From assembly GCF_042186555.1 (NCBI RefSeq), contig NC_133326.1, positions 439,144,846 to 439,208,845 of the forward strand: a DNA stretch of 64,000 bases. Reading direction: 5' to 3'. The notes under the pieces were generated by a model. The model made no database searches and was not told where the DNA came from. It saw only the letters and a program-made list of their open reading frames with translations. Position 1 is the first letter of the stretch; each line of letters begins with the position of its first letter. This document shows, piece by piece, positions 11,213-21,013 of this stretch. The position numbers and the translations under genes are program-made. The stretch comes from Aquarana catesbeiana (Eukaryota; Chordata; Amphibia; Anura; Ranidae).

Positions 11213-12103
11213 ATGCACCTGTCGCATGCGGTGCGTCAGAGCCTCAATTGGTGGCTCATACCCGAAAACCTGCAGAAGGGGAAATCCTTTCTACCGGTTA
11301 CCTGGACGGTGGTAACAACAGATGCCAGTCTGTCAGGTTGGGGAGCAGTTCTGGAACAGGCTGCGGTCCAAGGGGTATGGTCCAAGACAGAGAGGACCTT
11401 ACCCATCAACATTCTGGAGATCCGGGCGATACATCTAGCTCTAAAAGCCTGGACTATCAGGCTACAGGGTTGTCCGGTCAGGATCCAGTCCGACAATGCC
11501 ACAGCAGTGGCTTATGTCAATCATCAGGGAGGCACCCGGAGCCGAGCTGCTCAAAAAGAGGTGAACCAGATCTTAGTCTGGGCAGAGATGCATGTGCCAT
11601 GCATATCGGCAGTTTTCATCCCGGGAATAGAGAATTGGCAGGCGGACTATCTAAGCCGCCAGCAGTTACTTCCAGGGGAATGGTCTCTGCATCCCGACGT
11701 CTTTTGGGCCATATGCCAAAGATGGGGGGTTCCAGATGTAGATCTCTTTGCATCCCGATTCAACAAAAAGATAGACAGATTTGTGGCAAGGACAAAAGAT
11801 CCTCTTGCATGCGGGACGGATGCGTTGGTGATTCCGTGGCATCGGTTCTCACTGATTTACGCATTCCCGCCTATTCTGCTACTACCACGACTCCTTCGCA
11901 GGATCAGGCAGGAAAGGAAGTCGGTACTTCTGGTGGCCCCCGCTTGGCCCAGAAGGACTTGGTATGCAGAAATAGTAAGAATGACGGTGGGTTCCCCGTG
12001 GACCCTACCGGTACGCCCATACCTGTTATCTCAGGGTCCAGTGTTCCATCCTGCCTTACAAACGCTAAATTTGACAGTTTGGCTATTGAGACCCACGTTC
12101 TGA
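11213..12103 (+). CDS. DIRS copy A RNase H domain and downstream region (N-terminally deleted)
   Basis: This 296-codon open frame carries RNase H acidic positions in order: VTTDASLSGWGAVLE, INILEIRAIHLAL, RIQSDNATAVAYVNHQGG, and GIENWQADYLSR. It continues through DLFASRFN and VAPAWPRR to WLLRPTF and a stop. The reverse transcriptase part that should precede it is deleted; the frame joins leader sequence near 11180. The start is only the first available ATG. Its 3' end overlaps the tyrosine recombinase frame, as is usual in DIRS elements. Confidence 0.75.
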   Translation: MHLSHAVRQSLNWWLIPENLQKGKSFLPVTWTVVTTDASLSGWGAVLEQAAVQGVWSKTERTLPINILEIRAIHLALKAWTIRLQGCPVRIQSDNATAVAYVNHQGGTRSRAAQKEVNQILVWAEMHVPCISAVFIPGIENWQADYLSRQQLLPGEWSLHPDVFWAICQRWGVPDVDLFASRFNKKIDRFVARTKDPLACGTDALVIPWHRFSLIYAFPPILLLPRLLRRIRQERKSVLLVAPAWPRRTWYAEIVRMTVGSPWTLPVRPYLLSQGPVFHPALQTLNLTVWLLRPTF

Positions 12104-13002
12104 AGAGTCGTGGGCTCTCAGGTCCTGTCATATCTACCTTGATTAATGCAAGGAAGCCAGCTTCCAGGATGATTTATCATAGAGTCTGGAAGGCTTATAT
12201 AACCTGGTGTGAATCCAGAGGTTGGCATCCCAGGAAATATGTCATAGGTAGAATCCTTGATTTTCTACAGATGGGATTAGAGATGAAGCTGGCCTTGAGT
12301 ACCATCAAGGGCCAGGTTTCTGCTTTATCAGTATTATTTCAGCGGCCACTTGCTTCACATTCTTTGGTCCGAAACTTTATGCAGGGGGTGATGCGTCTTA
12401 ATCCTCCGGTTAAAGCGCCCCTAAACCCCTGGGACTTGAATTCGGTCCTGGCTGTGTTACAGAAACAGCCTTTTGAACCAAGAAGTCAGATTCCTTTGGT
12501 CTTGTTGACAAGGAAATTAATTTTTCTGGTGGCCATCTCTTCTGCTAGAAGAGTATCAGAATTAGCAGCTCTTTCCTATCCCTGTTCTCCGGAAGAGAGA
12601 TCTCTACATTCGTTGGATGTAGTAAGAGCAGTTAAGGCCTATCTAGGGGCAACTACTCAGATCCGCAAGACGGATGTTTTGTTTGTGCTGCCAGAGGGCC
12701 CCAATAGAGGACAGGCAGCGTCAAAAGCTACCATTTCTAAATGGATTCGACAGTTGATCATTCAAGCTTACGGTTTGAAACAGAAGATTCCTCCGTTTCA
12801 GATCAGGGCACATTCCACAAGGGCTATTGGTGCTTCTTGGGCAGTGCATCACCGGGCCTCTATGGCTCAAATCTGCAAGGCCGCAACCTGGTCTTCAGTT
12901 CATACATTCACCAGATTCTATCAGGTGGATGTGAGAAGGCATGAGGATATCGCCTTTGGGCGTAGTGTGCTGCAGGCAGCGGTACAGGGTCCTCAGGTCT
13001 GA
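12040..13002 (+). pseudogene. DIRS copy A tyrosine recombinase, with an internal deletion
   Basis: DIRS integrate with a tyrosine recombinase rather than a DDE integrase. Visible here are an N-terminal SAM-like part (RVWKAYITWCESRGWHPRKY), the first catalytic arginine in SSARRVSELAALS, the HxxR box in RAHSTRAIGASWAVHH, and the nucleophile region FTRFYQVDV. The frame is open from 11086, but only from about 12040 does it resemble the family. Between AALSY and EERSLHSLDVV about 40 residues present in copies B and D (EPxxIIHxxxVVxCP) are missing in frame. The enzyme is probably inactive although the frame is open. Confidence 0.8.
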
Positions 13003-13059
13003 TTGCACCCTACTTGGTCGTGGTTCCCCCCCCTCAGGTAGCATTGCTCTGGGACATCC

Positions 13060-13172
13060 CATCAGTAATTACTGTGGCTCTGTGTCCCGTGATGTTCGAG
13101 AAAGAAAATAGGATTTTTTAAAACAGCTTACCTGTAAAATCCTTTTCTTTCGAAGGACATCACGGGACACAG
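13060..13172 (+). repeat. DIRS copy A internal complementary region
   Basis: The first half (GTAATTACTGTGGCTC through GATGTTCGAGAAAGAAAA) is the reverse complement of the element's left end. The second half (TAGGATTTTTT, ACAGCTTACCTGTAAAATCC, then TTTCGAAGGACATCAC) is the reverse complement of its right end. In the accepted DIRS model this region templates the joining of the ends into a circle. Confidence 0.85.
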
Positions 13173-13395
13173 AGGTCCCGCCCCTCTTCTAATACACTAT
13201 ATTGCTTGGCTACAAAACTGAGGTATCCCTGCAAGGGGGAGGGATTATATAGGGGGTTGAACTTCCTGATAGGGTGTGCCAGTGTCCAATCACCAGTGAT
13301 ACCTATATAACCCATCAGTAATTACTGTGGCTCTGTGTCCCGTGATGTCCTTCGAAAGAAAAGGATTTTACAGGTAAGCTGTTTTAAAAATCCTA

Positions 13396-14121
13396 TTTTT
13401 AGTTATGCTCATGAGGAGGAATAGGCCCAGGAAGGTCTTAAATTCAGAATTGCCCCTGTGGAAGACTTGTTGAAATGCGTCGGGCCAGCACCTCTGCTTC
13501 CCACAATGCCATTTTATTTATTTTTGTGATCACTTTTTTATACGGTATTTTATCTTCAAATAAACCTACCTTGGTTGACCTACGCCATGTGGAGCCCCTT
13601 TTTTTCTTGTTTCCCCATGCTGGAGTTTGGATGACCACCTTTAGACCATCTTCATTGCTGGACCTGTTCGGTGGCTGTTCAAGCCTTGGGAACCTCTGTT
13701 TTTAACCTACACCTAACCCGTGTCGATTGGAGCCTGAGGCCTACAGGAAACTATCCAGTTTGGCGTTACTACTGGGGATCTATCTATCCCACAAGCCCTA
13801 TAGACGCACTGCCGTATGGTAGGTGCGTCCAACAGATCCGGTATGAGTATCCACCCTTCTACCTGAATGTTTATCCCTGCCCATTGGCGTATCTTCCATT
13901 TCGGTTGAAGATTAAGGGGCAAGTCCCCTCACTTATTGGACACTATAGTTGTGGACATTTTTCTTAGTTCCCTTTTTGTGGATGTTTTCTAATATCACAA
14001 TTTTTGAGGTTCATTTAACTAATATAATCACTGTTGTTTTCTGTACCCATCCCGCCTACATGACTGGGTCGGTCTGGATACATATAGACATTTAATATTT
14101 CACTTTTAGCGCTACACTTAT
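13396..14121 (+). mobile_element. Hammerhead-containing repeat, possibly Penelope-derived or non-autonomous
   Basis: This 0.7-kb unit lies between the right end of DIRS A and the resumed piggyBac coding sequence. A hammerhead-like motif lies near its left end. Further on are TTCAAATAAACCTACC and a terminus with TAGCGCTACACTTATTG. No coding potential is convincing. Association with Penelope-like elements is inferred only from the hammerhead type. Confidence 0.45.
13452..13485 (+). ncRNA. Degenerate minimal hammerhead ribozyme-like motif
   Basis: GCCC, then CTGTGGA, a short weak stem, then GAAATGCGTC and GGGC. Stem I pairs GCCC with GGGC, and the GAA-ATGCGT-C part matches the short stem III loop and GUC cleavage site of Penelope-type minimal hammerheads. 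The core CUGANGA is mutated (CUGUGGA) and stem II is poor, so it is probably a dead copy. Confidence 0.45.
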
Positions 14122-14819
14122 TGTTTGCACTTAAATTTAGAGACCGTAATAGGTCTCCAATCTCTGGCAAGGGTCAACTGGGGATTAGCGGCGATAAATT
14201 GACCAGCATACAAATTGCTTTGGTCCACAATAGATCTATAGAGATTTTCCATGAAAAACAGCAAATTAAAATCAAGTGACGTAAAATCCAACTATTTCTA
14301 CCTCAATTCCGTGTTGGCCAGCGAATGGGGGAAGTACGGGTGCTGCAGAAGTTTTGCCCTCCGAATTAGGATTGGCAAATGCAGCAGGAAGGGCACTAGT
14401 GTTTGTCTTCTTGGTGGCTGCGGGACACTACCCGTGCTAGCCACCTCACCAGCTTGAACTGCACTTATGGGACTTGCCACATCACCAAGTGTTACTTTAA
14501 TGCTGGATGTACGACCAGGATGTACTAGGCTGCTGGTGCTTGCCAGTTCACCAGAAGGATGAGCAGCACTAGTACTGGCTCTCTGCTCCATACGAGAGCC
14601 CTGCGGTTCTTGCACCTCTATGACAGCAGAACAACAGGGCCGAGTTTCGCCTGACCTTGGCAGGGACCACTACTCCGTCTTTAGAGCTATCTGTCAGGGT
14701 GGTGCTGCTGTTTACCGGTTCGTATTCTGAGCCTGAATCTGACAGATGGACGACTTCCTCTTCACTGTCATGCTCAGAAACGTGTAGGCCTCTTCACTAT
14801 TGTACCTTCAATTTGACAT

Positions 14820-15080
14820 TTTGGTCTCTAAATTTACTGGCACAGTGGTGAGACTCACAGGAAAAAGAGCTCCTGACGGTCAGCTAGTGCTTCAAACGCT
14901 ACAAAAAACTGTTAGCCTTTGCAGGGATCAGGCCGGACTCTGCGAACGCTGCAGTTATGTGTTTTAGTAAAGTTTATATAAAAAATTATATGTGATTTTG
15001 CGCAAGACCTTGGTGGCTAAAAATAACAATAAAGATAAAGTGACAATAGTGACCAAATGATACTACTAAACATGTAAATA
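14820..15080 (-). other. 5' non-coding flank of the piggyBac transposase
   Basis: This interval lies upstream of the minus-strand ATG and contains no gene. It probably held the promoter and leader of the piggyBac element and is now separated from the more distal flank by the Tc1 insertion. Confidence 0.4.
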
Positions 15081-16674
15081 CAGTGGGGCAAAAAAGTATT
15101 TAGTCAGCCACCAATTGTGCAAGTTCTCCTACTTAAAAAGATGAGAGAGGCCTGTAATTGTCATCATAGGTATACCTCAACTATGAGAGACAAAATGTGG
15201 AAACAAATCCAGACAATCACATTGTCTGATTTTTGAAAGAATTTATTTGCAAATTATGGTGGAAAATAAGTATTTGGTCACCTACAAACAAGCAAGTTTT
15301 CTGGCTCTCACAGACCTGTATCTTCTTCTTTAAGAGGCTCCTCTGTCCGCCACGCATTACCTGTATTAATGGCACCTGTTTGAACTTGTTATCAGTATAA
15401 AAGACACCTGTCCACAACCTCAAACAGTCACACTCCAAACTCCACTATGGTGAAGACCAAAGAGCTGTCGAAGGACACCAGAAACAAATTTGTAGACCTG
15501 CACCAGGCTGGGAAGACTGAATCTGCAATAGGCAAGATTTGGTGTGAAGAAATCAACTGTGGGAGCAATAATTAGAAAATGGAAGACATACAAGACCACT
15601 GATAATCTCCCTCGATCTGGGGCTCCACTCAAGATCTCACCCCGTTGGGTCAAAATGATCACAAGAACAGTGAGCAAAAATCCCAGAACCACACGGGGGG
15701 GATATAGTGAATGACCTGCAGAGAGCTGGGACCAACGTAACAAAGGCTACCATCGGTAACACACTATGCCGCCAGGGACTCAGATCCTGCAGTGCCAGAC
15801 GTGTCCCCCTGCTTAAGCCAGTACATGTCCTGGCCCGTCTGAGGTGTGCTAGAGAGCATTTAGATGATCCAGAAGAGGATTGGGAGAATGTCATATGGTC
15901 AGATGAAACCAAAGTAGAACTGTTTGGTTGCAACTCAGCATTCTCTCTCCTCCAAACATGACGAGTTGTGTTTCTACCAAAGAACACCATACCTACTGTG
16001 AAGCATGGTGGCAACATCATGCTTTGGGGCTGTTTCTCTGCAAAGGGAACAGGACGACTGATCCGTGTACATGAAAGAATGAATGGGGCCATGTATTGTG
16101 AGATTTTGAGTGCAAACCTCCTCCCATTAGCAAGGGCATTGAAGATGAAACGTGGCTGGGTCTTTCAGCATGACAATGATCCCAAACACACCGCCTGGGC
16201 AACAAAGGAGTGGCTTCGTAAGAAGCATTTCAAGGTGCTGGAGTGGCCTAGCCAGTCTCCAGATCTCAACCCCATAGAAAACCTTTGGGGGGAGTTGAAA
16301 GTCCGTGTTGCTCAGCAACAGCCCCAAAACATCACTGCTCTAGAGGAGGTCTGCATGGAGGAATGGGCCAACATACCAGCAACAGTGTGTGACAACCTTG
16401 TGAAGACTTACAGAAACGTTTGACCTCTGTCATTGCCAACAAAGGATAACAAAGTATTGAGATGAACTTTTGATATTGACCAAATACTTATTTTCCACCA
16501 TAATTTGCAAATAAATTCTTAAAAAAATTAGACAATGTGATTGTCTGGATTTGTTTCCACATTTTGTCTCTCATAGTTGAGGTATACCTATGATGACAAT
16601 TACAGGCCTCTCATCTTTTTAGGTGGGAGAACTTGCACAATTGGTGGCTGACTAAATACTTTTTTGCCCCACTG
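15081..16674 (+). mobile_element. Tc1-type DNA transposon, complete with both ends
   Basis: The element is bounded by TA dinucleotides (15079-15080 and 16675-16676) and begins CAGTGGGGCAAAAAAGTATT. The inverted repeats are about 200 bp (15081-15280 and 16477-16674), both containing GGTATACCT and ending at TATTTGGTCA or its complement. The length of 1.59 kb is normal for Tc1. The sequence strongly resembles Tc1 families shared by teleost fish and frogs. That resemblance is from memory, not from a search. Confidence 0.92.
15447..16423 (+). pseudogene. Tc1 transposase pseudogene
   Basis: The ATG opens MVKTKELSKDTRNKFVDLHQ (paired-type DNA-binding domain). A small deletion near 15535 shifts the frame before VKKSTVGAI, and an in-frame TAG occurs near 15700. 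Further on come WSDETKVELFG (first catalytic Asp), FQHDNDPKHTAWATKEWL (second Asp) and SPDLNPIENLWGELK (last acidic residue). Stops near 15960 break the region between. The final stop is close to 16423. The protein cannot be made intact. Confidence 0.9.
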
Positions 16675-17831
16675 TATTTAGACATAGTGATAATGTGGTA
16701 AAAAATAGCTAATACAAGTGCTACTAAAAAATCTTCAAGCTGGTAAACTCTCACCAGTGAAAAAAGTAATAATATACAGTGTAAAAATTGTCAAGCTTAG
16801 GTGTAAGCACCTCCAATGTTTAGAATTTTTTTTTTTTTTAAAAAGTCCAAAAAGCTAAAAATAAGAATGAAAATAAAAACTTGAATGTGCAAAAAATTGT
16901 GCAAAAAAATTCATAAATCTTCACAGTAAAATAGAACATATCATGTTAACTGTAGATCAGATAATAACACCAACTCAATGTGCTCTCAGAACTCTTACCT
17001 CATGGGCATAGATAAATGCCTTAATCCATTAAATGGATAATTGCCACGGTTCCAGAGCTCAGGATCAGTCAGAGAAGAAGACTGCTTGGTGAAATAAGGG
17101 AAGATCACCTCCAACCTGGTGTCCGGATCCACATATAAAAATAAGTAAGCCTCCAATAGTGTATTACCAAAAATAACCAAGTTTATTAAAAAAAGAGATC
17201 TGCTTACATTAAAGCAGTTGGAGACATGCCATATTGGCCGGGTGACATATTATCTAGGTAATATGTCACCCGTGACACGAATACAGTGATCACTGGTGAC
17301 AGGGGGTGATCAAGGGGTTAAACCTTTATTGGGGGGTTAGGGGGTTCCCTAGACCTATATGGGCCTACCACTATGTACCCCAACACTGATTTTTGTCACT
17401 AATGACACCAGTACAGTGATAAAAAAAAATATGAACACTGCACTGGGTGACAGTGACAGGGGGTGAAGGGGTTAACTGGGGGGCGATCAGGGGGTGACAA
17501 GTATACCTATGTGAACTGGTGTCAGTGTAGTGTTGGTGCACTTACTGTGAGATGTCTCCTCTCCTCTCTCTGGAACGGTAAAGAGTTCCACGAGGGGAGA
17601 TGACATAACTTCCCCTGCTATGTTTACACTTACACATGCAGGGGAAGGATTTCATTCGCCAGGACCGATCACCAGGTCCAGGCCAGATACCATTGGCCTC
17701 GGCCTGGGGTTTGATCGGTTCTGAAGTGAATCCATTCGTCGCGGTCGCACACGACGTATAGCTACGACGCTTCCCGCAGCCGGGCCAACCTGCCACAGTA
17801 TAACTGCAGCGGCTGGTCCGGAACTGGTTAA
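16675..17831 (-). other. Probable distal 5' flank and terminus of the piggyBac element
   Basis: No protein gene is visible. From 17228 the sequence has tracts such as GTGACAGGGGGTGATCA and GTCACTAATGACACCAGTAC. It ends GGCTGGTCCGGAACTGG and then TTAA at 17828-17831. This ending resembles the TTAA MITE right ends (GCTGGTCCTTGTTGGG near 7960). Together with the transposase this suggests a piggyBac element ending here, with the Tc1 inserted in its 5' part. This assignment is inferred. Confidence 0.4.
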
Positions 17832-18557
17832 CCTCCCTGGCGGTATGATTATTTCAGATTTTTGCATCTCAAAGCGGTACAATTATTTCGCATAGAAATT
17901 TGGCGTTTTATATTGTAGGCCTGTACTTCTTGGCAATAACACACTTTTATATCTGTCCACCAAGAGTCTAGTAGATATCCCGGGTATGATGAAGTTTGAA
18001 ACACAAAATCATAAATTATAATATAATAAATAAATAAATAATTAGAAAAAATAATAAAATTTCCCCACGATTCACAACCGCTCAATTCTGCAAGTGTTCT
18101 AATTTACTATCGCTGTTTTCTAGCTGACTTTTGACAGAAAGGGACACTTTTTGGTTGCTATGGACATTCTCCAGTTTCCAGGCAGAAAGAACAGTATATA
18201 TCATATAAAACTGCATGCAGGGCATTGGACAAAGCACTGGGGACAAAAGGGAAGTGAAATGATTTCATACAGTACTGTAATCTGTAAGATTACAGTGTAC
18301 TGTATGTGTTATGAATTTTCACTTTTTTGAATTTGCCGCCAGGTTCAGCCCCCGTGCGTCGCGGCGCTCGCAGGGAACATTGCCCGGCACACAGGACATC
18401 GGGGCGGAGGACACAGCGGGGGGACATCGCAGGATCCTGGGGACAAGTAACCTCTTCCAGGAGTGTGGCTTGGGGTTACCGCTAATGGTGCTGAAATTTA
18501 ACCCCAAGCCACACTCAGGAATACAGTTAGGGCGGCTACGTCCTTGCACTTGACCAG
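17832..18557 (+). mobile_element. TTAA-type MITE of the CCTCCCTGGCGG family
   Basis: It starts directly after TTAA (17828-17831) with CCTCCCTGGCGGTATGATT and ends near the TTAA in CCAGTTAAATC. Close to the right end is a strong hairpin. It is non-coding. The terminal sequence differs from the CCACTT family, so it is a second TTAA family that shares a TTAA with the preceding element. Confidence 0.65.
18461..18516. repeat. Subterminal hairpin
   Basis: GAGTGTGGCTTGGGGTTA is followed, after a 20-base loop, by its exact complement TAACCCCAAGCCACACTC. It sits about 40 bp inside the MITE right end. Confidence 0.9.
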
Positions 18558-18970
18558 TTAAATCACAAAGAGATTTTTGACACTGTTGTACTGCTCTGAG
18601 CACATCTAGCAAGGTGGGTTCTGCTGGCACATGTAATGTTGATGAAGTATATAGGACATTAGGCTTTTTATCAACAGGCTGTCCTACATTCTTGCCTAAT
18701 GTTTCTTCCACACGACATATCCCTTGGTTTGAAAGCTTGTGTAAAATGTTAATATCTGTTCTAGTACAGAGATCTTCCAATTCTTCACTGGCAGCATACT
18801 GAGAGTGTTCATTTTCATTATCCTTAGATATCAAGGCACACTTTGCAAGTTTAGCCGTCGCAGCTTCTTTAACCTTCTCTTTGCAGGCTTGCCACCATGT
18901 GTTTGTTGAAGGAGTTCACTAGCATCCTGCATAGAAACCATTGCAGCAGAAGCTCCATTTCACTCCTTTT
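18558..18970 (-). pseudogene. Possible LINE ORF1 N-terminal fragment
   Basis: The minus strand reads from an ATG near 18940 (MVSMQDASELLQQT). After one frameshift it reads KEKVKEAATAKLAKCALISK, then DNENEHSQYAASEELEDLCT and LDVLRAVQQCQKSLCDLTGQ. Acidic, glutamine-rich text followed by LDVL..V..C..SL..L resembles the coiled-coil start of L1-like ORF1 proteins. No endonuclease or reverse transcriptase follows; the sequence runs into the MITE. The identity is tentative. Confidence 0.3.
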
Positions 18971-19789
18971 TCCTTGTCATTGCACTGAATTAATAAAAAA
19001 TTCACAAAAAATTAAATTTTTCTACTTTTTCTCATCTCCTTTCCTTCACTTTTCCTCTCCCTCTCCTTCTCTCCCCTTTTAAAAGTGGTTGAATTTATAT
19101 TAGATAGTATTATATAATTATATTGTACATTATTATTCTATAATATTTATTACTCTAACAATGCTCTCCTAGGCTCCTGTGCTTCTAGAGATGCTAGACT
19201 ACCAGGCGTCTCTGCTCTGAGCTCAGCCAGGTCTCAATCACTGCCGAGCCCAGTTCCGACACTATTGTCCTGTAGAGGGAGCCCTAGCGTATCCCCAGCG
19301 TGTTGCTTCGAGCCTCACCAAATCTCTCCCAGGTTATCCACGAACACCGCCAGCATCATCTGACATCAGCCTGTCCCCAGCCGAGCTCCGCCAACCGCAA
19401 CCCCCGACACAGCCAATGGGCCGAGGAGGAGGAGCGGGAAACAAAGAGGAAGCTCGTAAGGGCACAGGAAAGCAGGGGGACAAGCCGACAGGAAGACTTC
19501 ACAAACTGCTCAAACAGCAGCACAGGCAGCAGCACGGATGGATCGCGGAGGGTAACGGAGTAATAGGAGATAGCGAGTCTATCATACATAGGCCAACAAA
19601 GCTGTTCAGAATTGTACACTAAGACTCAAAGCGAGGAAGGGCAGAGAGGCAGTAACACAGGCGGCAGTGGATTATATCAGTCCAAACACACCGGGCATAC
19701 ATTTTTGATTAGTCGGCAGGATAAAAAAGCTGGAGCATGCCATTCACACGTCCGCTCACATCAGAGTATACGGGGGCACTCATCGTGGC
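18971..19789. other. No gene recognised; GC-rich block at 19190-19560
   Basis: An AT-rich stretch (about 18970-19150) is followed by a GC-rich block with a small open frame rich in Gln, Ser and Arg. On the minus strand this would be the 5' side of the possible LINE ORF1, so it may be a LINE leader. Nothing firmer is visible. Confidence 0.3.
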
Positions 19790-20240
19790 GATAGGTGGTA
19801 TGGTGTGTCAGTCTAACACACCGCGTCTCCGATCTAGGTAAAGAGCCTATGACCAAGGATGCCAATCGGTGCCAATTAGGATGGCACTCTGTGCCCATAA
19901 GTGATGCCTGCCAGTGCCTCCTAATAAGTGCCTATCAGGGCAGCCTCATACGTGCCCATCAGTGAAGGAGAACCTATAAAGTTTTATAGTTTAAAGTTAT
20001 AAAGTTTTGTGACAAACGATGAAAAACTTTTTTCAGTCTGTTTTTATCTGGAGTGCAAAAAATAAAAACCGCAGTGGTGATCAAATACCACCAAAAGAAA
20101 GCTCTATTTGTGGGGAAAAAAGATACAAAATTTAGTTGGGTACAACATGCCCGCGCAATTGCCATTCAAAACGCGACAGCTCTGAAAGCTGAAAATTTGC
20201 CTGGGCAGGAAGGGGGTGAATGTGCCCTGTATTACAGTGG
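19790..20240 (+). mobile_element. TTAA-type MITE (short variant), left-truncated
   Basis: It shares GTCTCCGATCTAGGTAAAGAG, the CAGTGCC repeat tract, AAAGAAAGCTCTATTTGTGG and GAAAGCTGAAAA(T)TTGCCTGG with the copies at 4.7-5.6 and 49.3-50.1 kb. The left terminus is missing and the right end decays at CCCTGTATTACAGTGG. Confidence 0.65.
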
Positions 20241-20910
20241 ATTCAAACCCATGTGGGCATGCTTCATGATCTAAGCAGTGCATGCTATAACTAAACTGCT
20301 AATACTTGTATTGCTGTACGAAAATCCTTTTAGACTCCTTATTTTCCATTCTTTGTTAGTCGATTACGTGACCTTTATCCTTCGTCAATGTAGCAACTGA
20401 GAAATCTGTGTGTGGAGTATATTTTCAGCGTGTGCTGCCCCACTACAGTGTGTTTTCACTTTTACACAGTACCTGGCAGATCCAAATGGTGCTCAGACAC
20501 ACACACTGTATAGCTTTATTTGTTTATTAAAATAATAAGCACAATATATTTATCTGCTCTGTGGAATGACTTTGCACAGGGTAGCCCCCAACATCCTTTT
20601 CTGGGGTCCCCTGCCGGCGCTCTCAGTTGCTTGCTATGGGGGCATTTGTGTGGGCTTGCTCCCCAGCCAGACTATGTGTGTGTGTGTCCCACTCCCTCCT
20701 CATAGGATTTGATTGACAACAGTAGGTACGTATTTGGGGGAGGATGGATCTGGGGTAGAGGTGAACATGAAAGTTTTTTTTTTTTTTTTTTTTTTTTTTT
20801 TGGGGGGTTTTTTTATGCCTAAAGTGAAGTTTACTTTAATTTCAGTTTTAAGTCCTACTGGGTCTCTTTTTCAAGATTAACTACCAGTACTTTAGCACAG
20901 CTCTCGTATT
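20241..20910. other. No gene recognised; contains a poly-T tract
   Basis: A T-run of about 28 bases lies at 20775-20802, adjoining a G-run. No family-like ORF is present. Confidence 0.5.
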
Positions 20911-21013
20911 TCATGCCACTTCCCACCACTTCCAGGACATCATATGACATCATTGACTTTGGGTGGGGATATCTGAATGATGCCTGCAGCTGCAGGCATC
21001 ATTCAGATATCAT
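20911..21013 (-). mobile_element. Left piece of TTAA MITE copy d, separated from its other half by DIRS B/C
   Basis: The sequence runs from CACTTCCCACCACTTCC through CATCATATGACATCATTGAC to the palindrome ATATCTGAATGATGCC and GGCATCATTCAGATAT. This is the same order as the reversed right end of MITE copy a (1414 back to about 1320). The next expected phrase, GGCCGGCGATTC, appears only at 35938, after 14.9 kb of DIRS sequence. Confidence 0.75.

Larger units (their letters stand above)
10173..13395 (+). mobile_element. DIRS retrotransposon copy A, internally deleted
   Basis: The left end begins TTTTCTTTCTCAAACATCAC. The right end finishes with ACAGGTAAGCTG and AAAAATCCTA. The internal complementary region near the 3' end carries the reverse complements of both outer ends, which is diagnostic of DIRS. 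At about 11178 the 5' leader jumps directly into the RNase H region, so gag and the reverse transcriptase fingers and palm are missing. It is 3.2 kb long, against about 6 kb expected for a complete DIRS. It is inserted into the piggyBac transposase pseudogene. Such a copy could move only with proteins supplied by others (inference). Confidence 0.9.
8959..14819 (-). pseudogene. piggyBac transposase pseudogene, split by a 4-kb insertion
   Basis: Read on the minus strand, the ATG (14819-14817) starts an acidic N-terminus (SEEAYTFLS, then DSGSEYEPV). The frame continues to SNLYAGQFIAANPQLT and WRPITVSKF (about 14122). The protein resumes at 10172 with SELRSYWSTNPIHHMP. The DDD catalytic region follows: CVDESLIKFSGR (about 9940), HLYVDNYYTS (about 9690) and GGVELNDQLL (about 9390). 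It ends in a cysteine-rich C-terminal finger with CCVC, FYCPSC and DCFKCYHT and a TAG at 8961-8959. This is the complete family architecture. It is dead: a TGA at codon 4, several frameshifts, and the inserted DIRS copy A plus a hammerhead-like repeat (10173-14121). Its relation to the TTAA MITEs as source enzyme is an inference. Confidence 0.9.

Noticed and set aside
11086..12039. N-terminal half of the 638-codon frame in DIRS A
   Set aside because: This half overlaps RNase H in another frame and has no recombinase motifs; only the part from about 12040 is supported.
15637..16327. Minus-strand frames over the Tc1 transposase
   Set aside because: Antisense shadows; the plus strand carries the DDE motifs.
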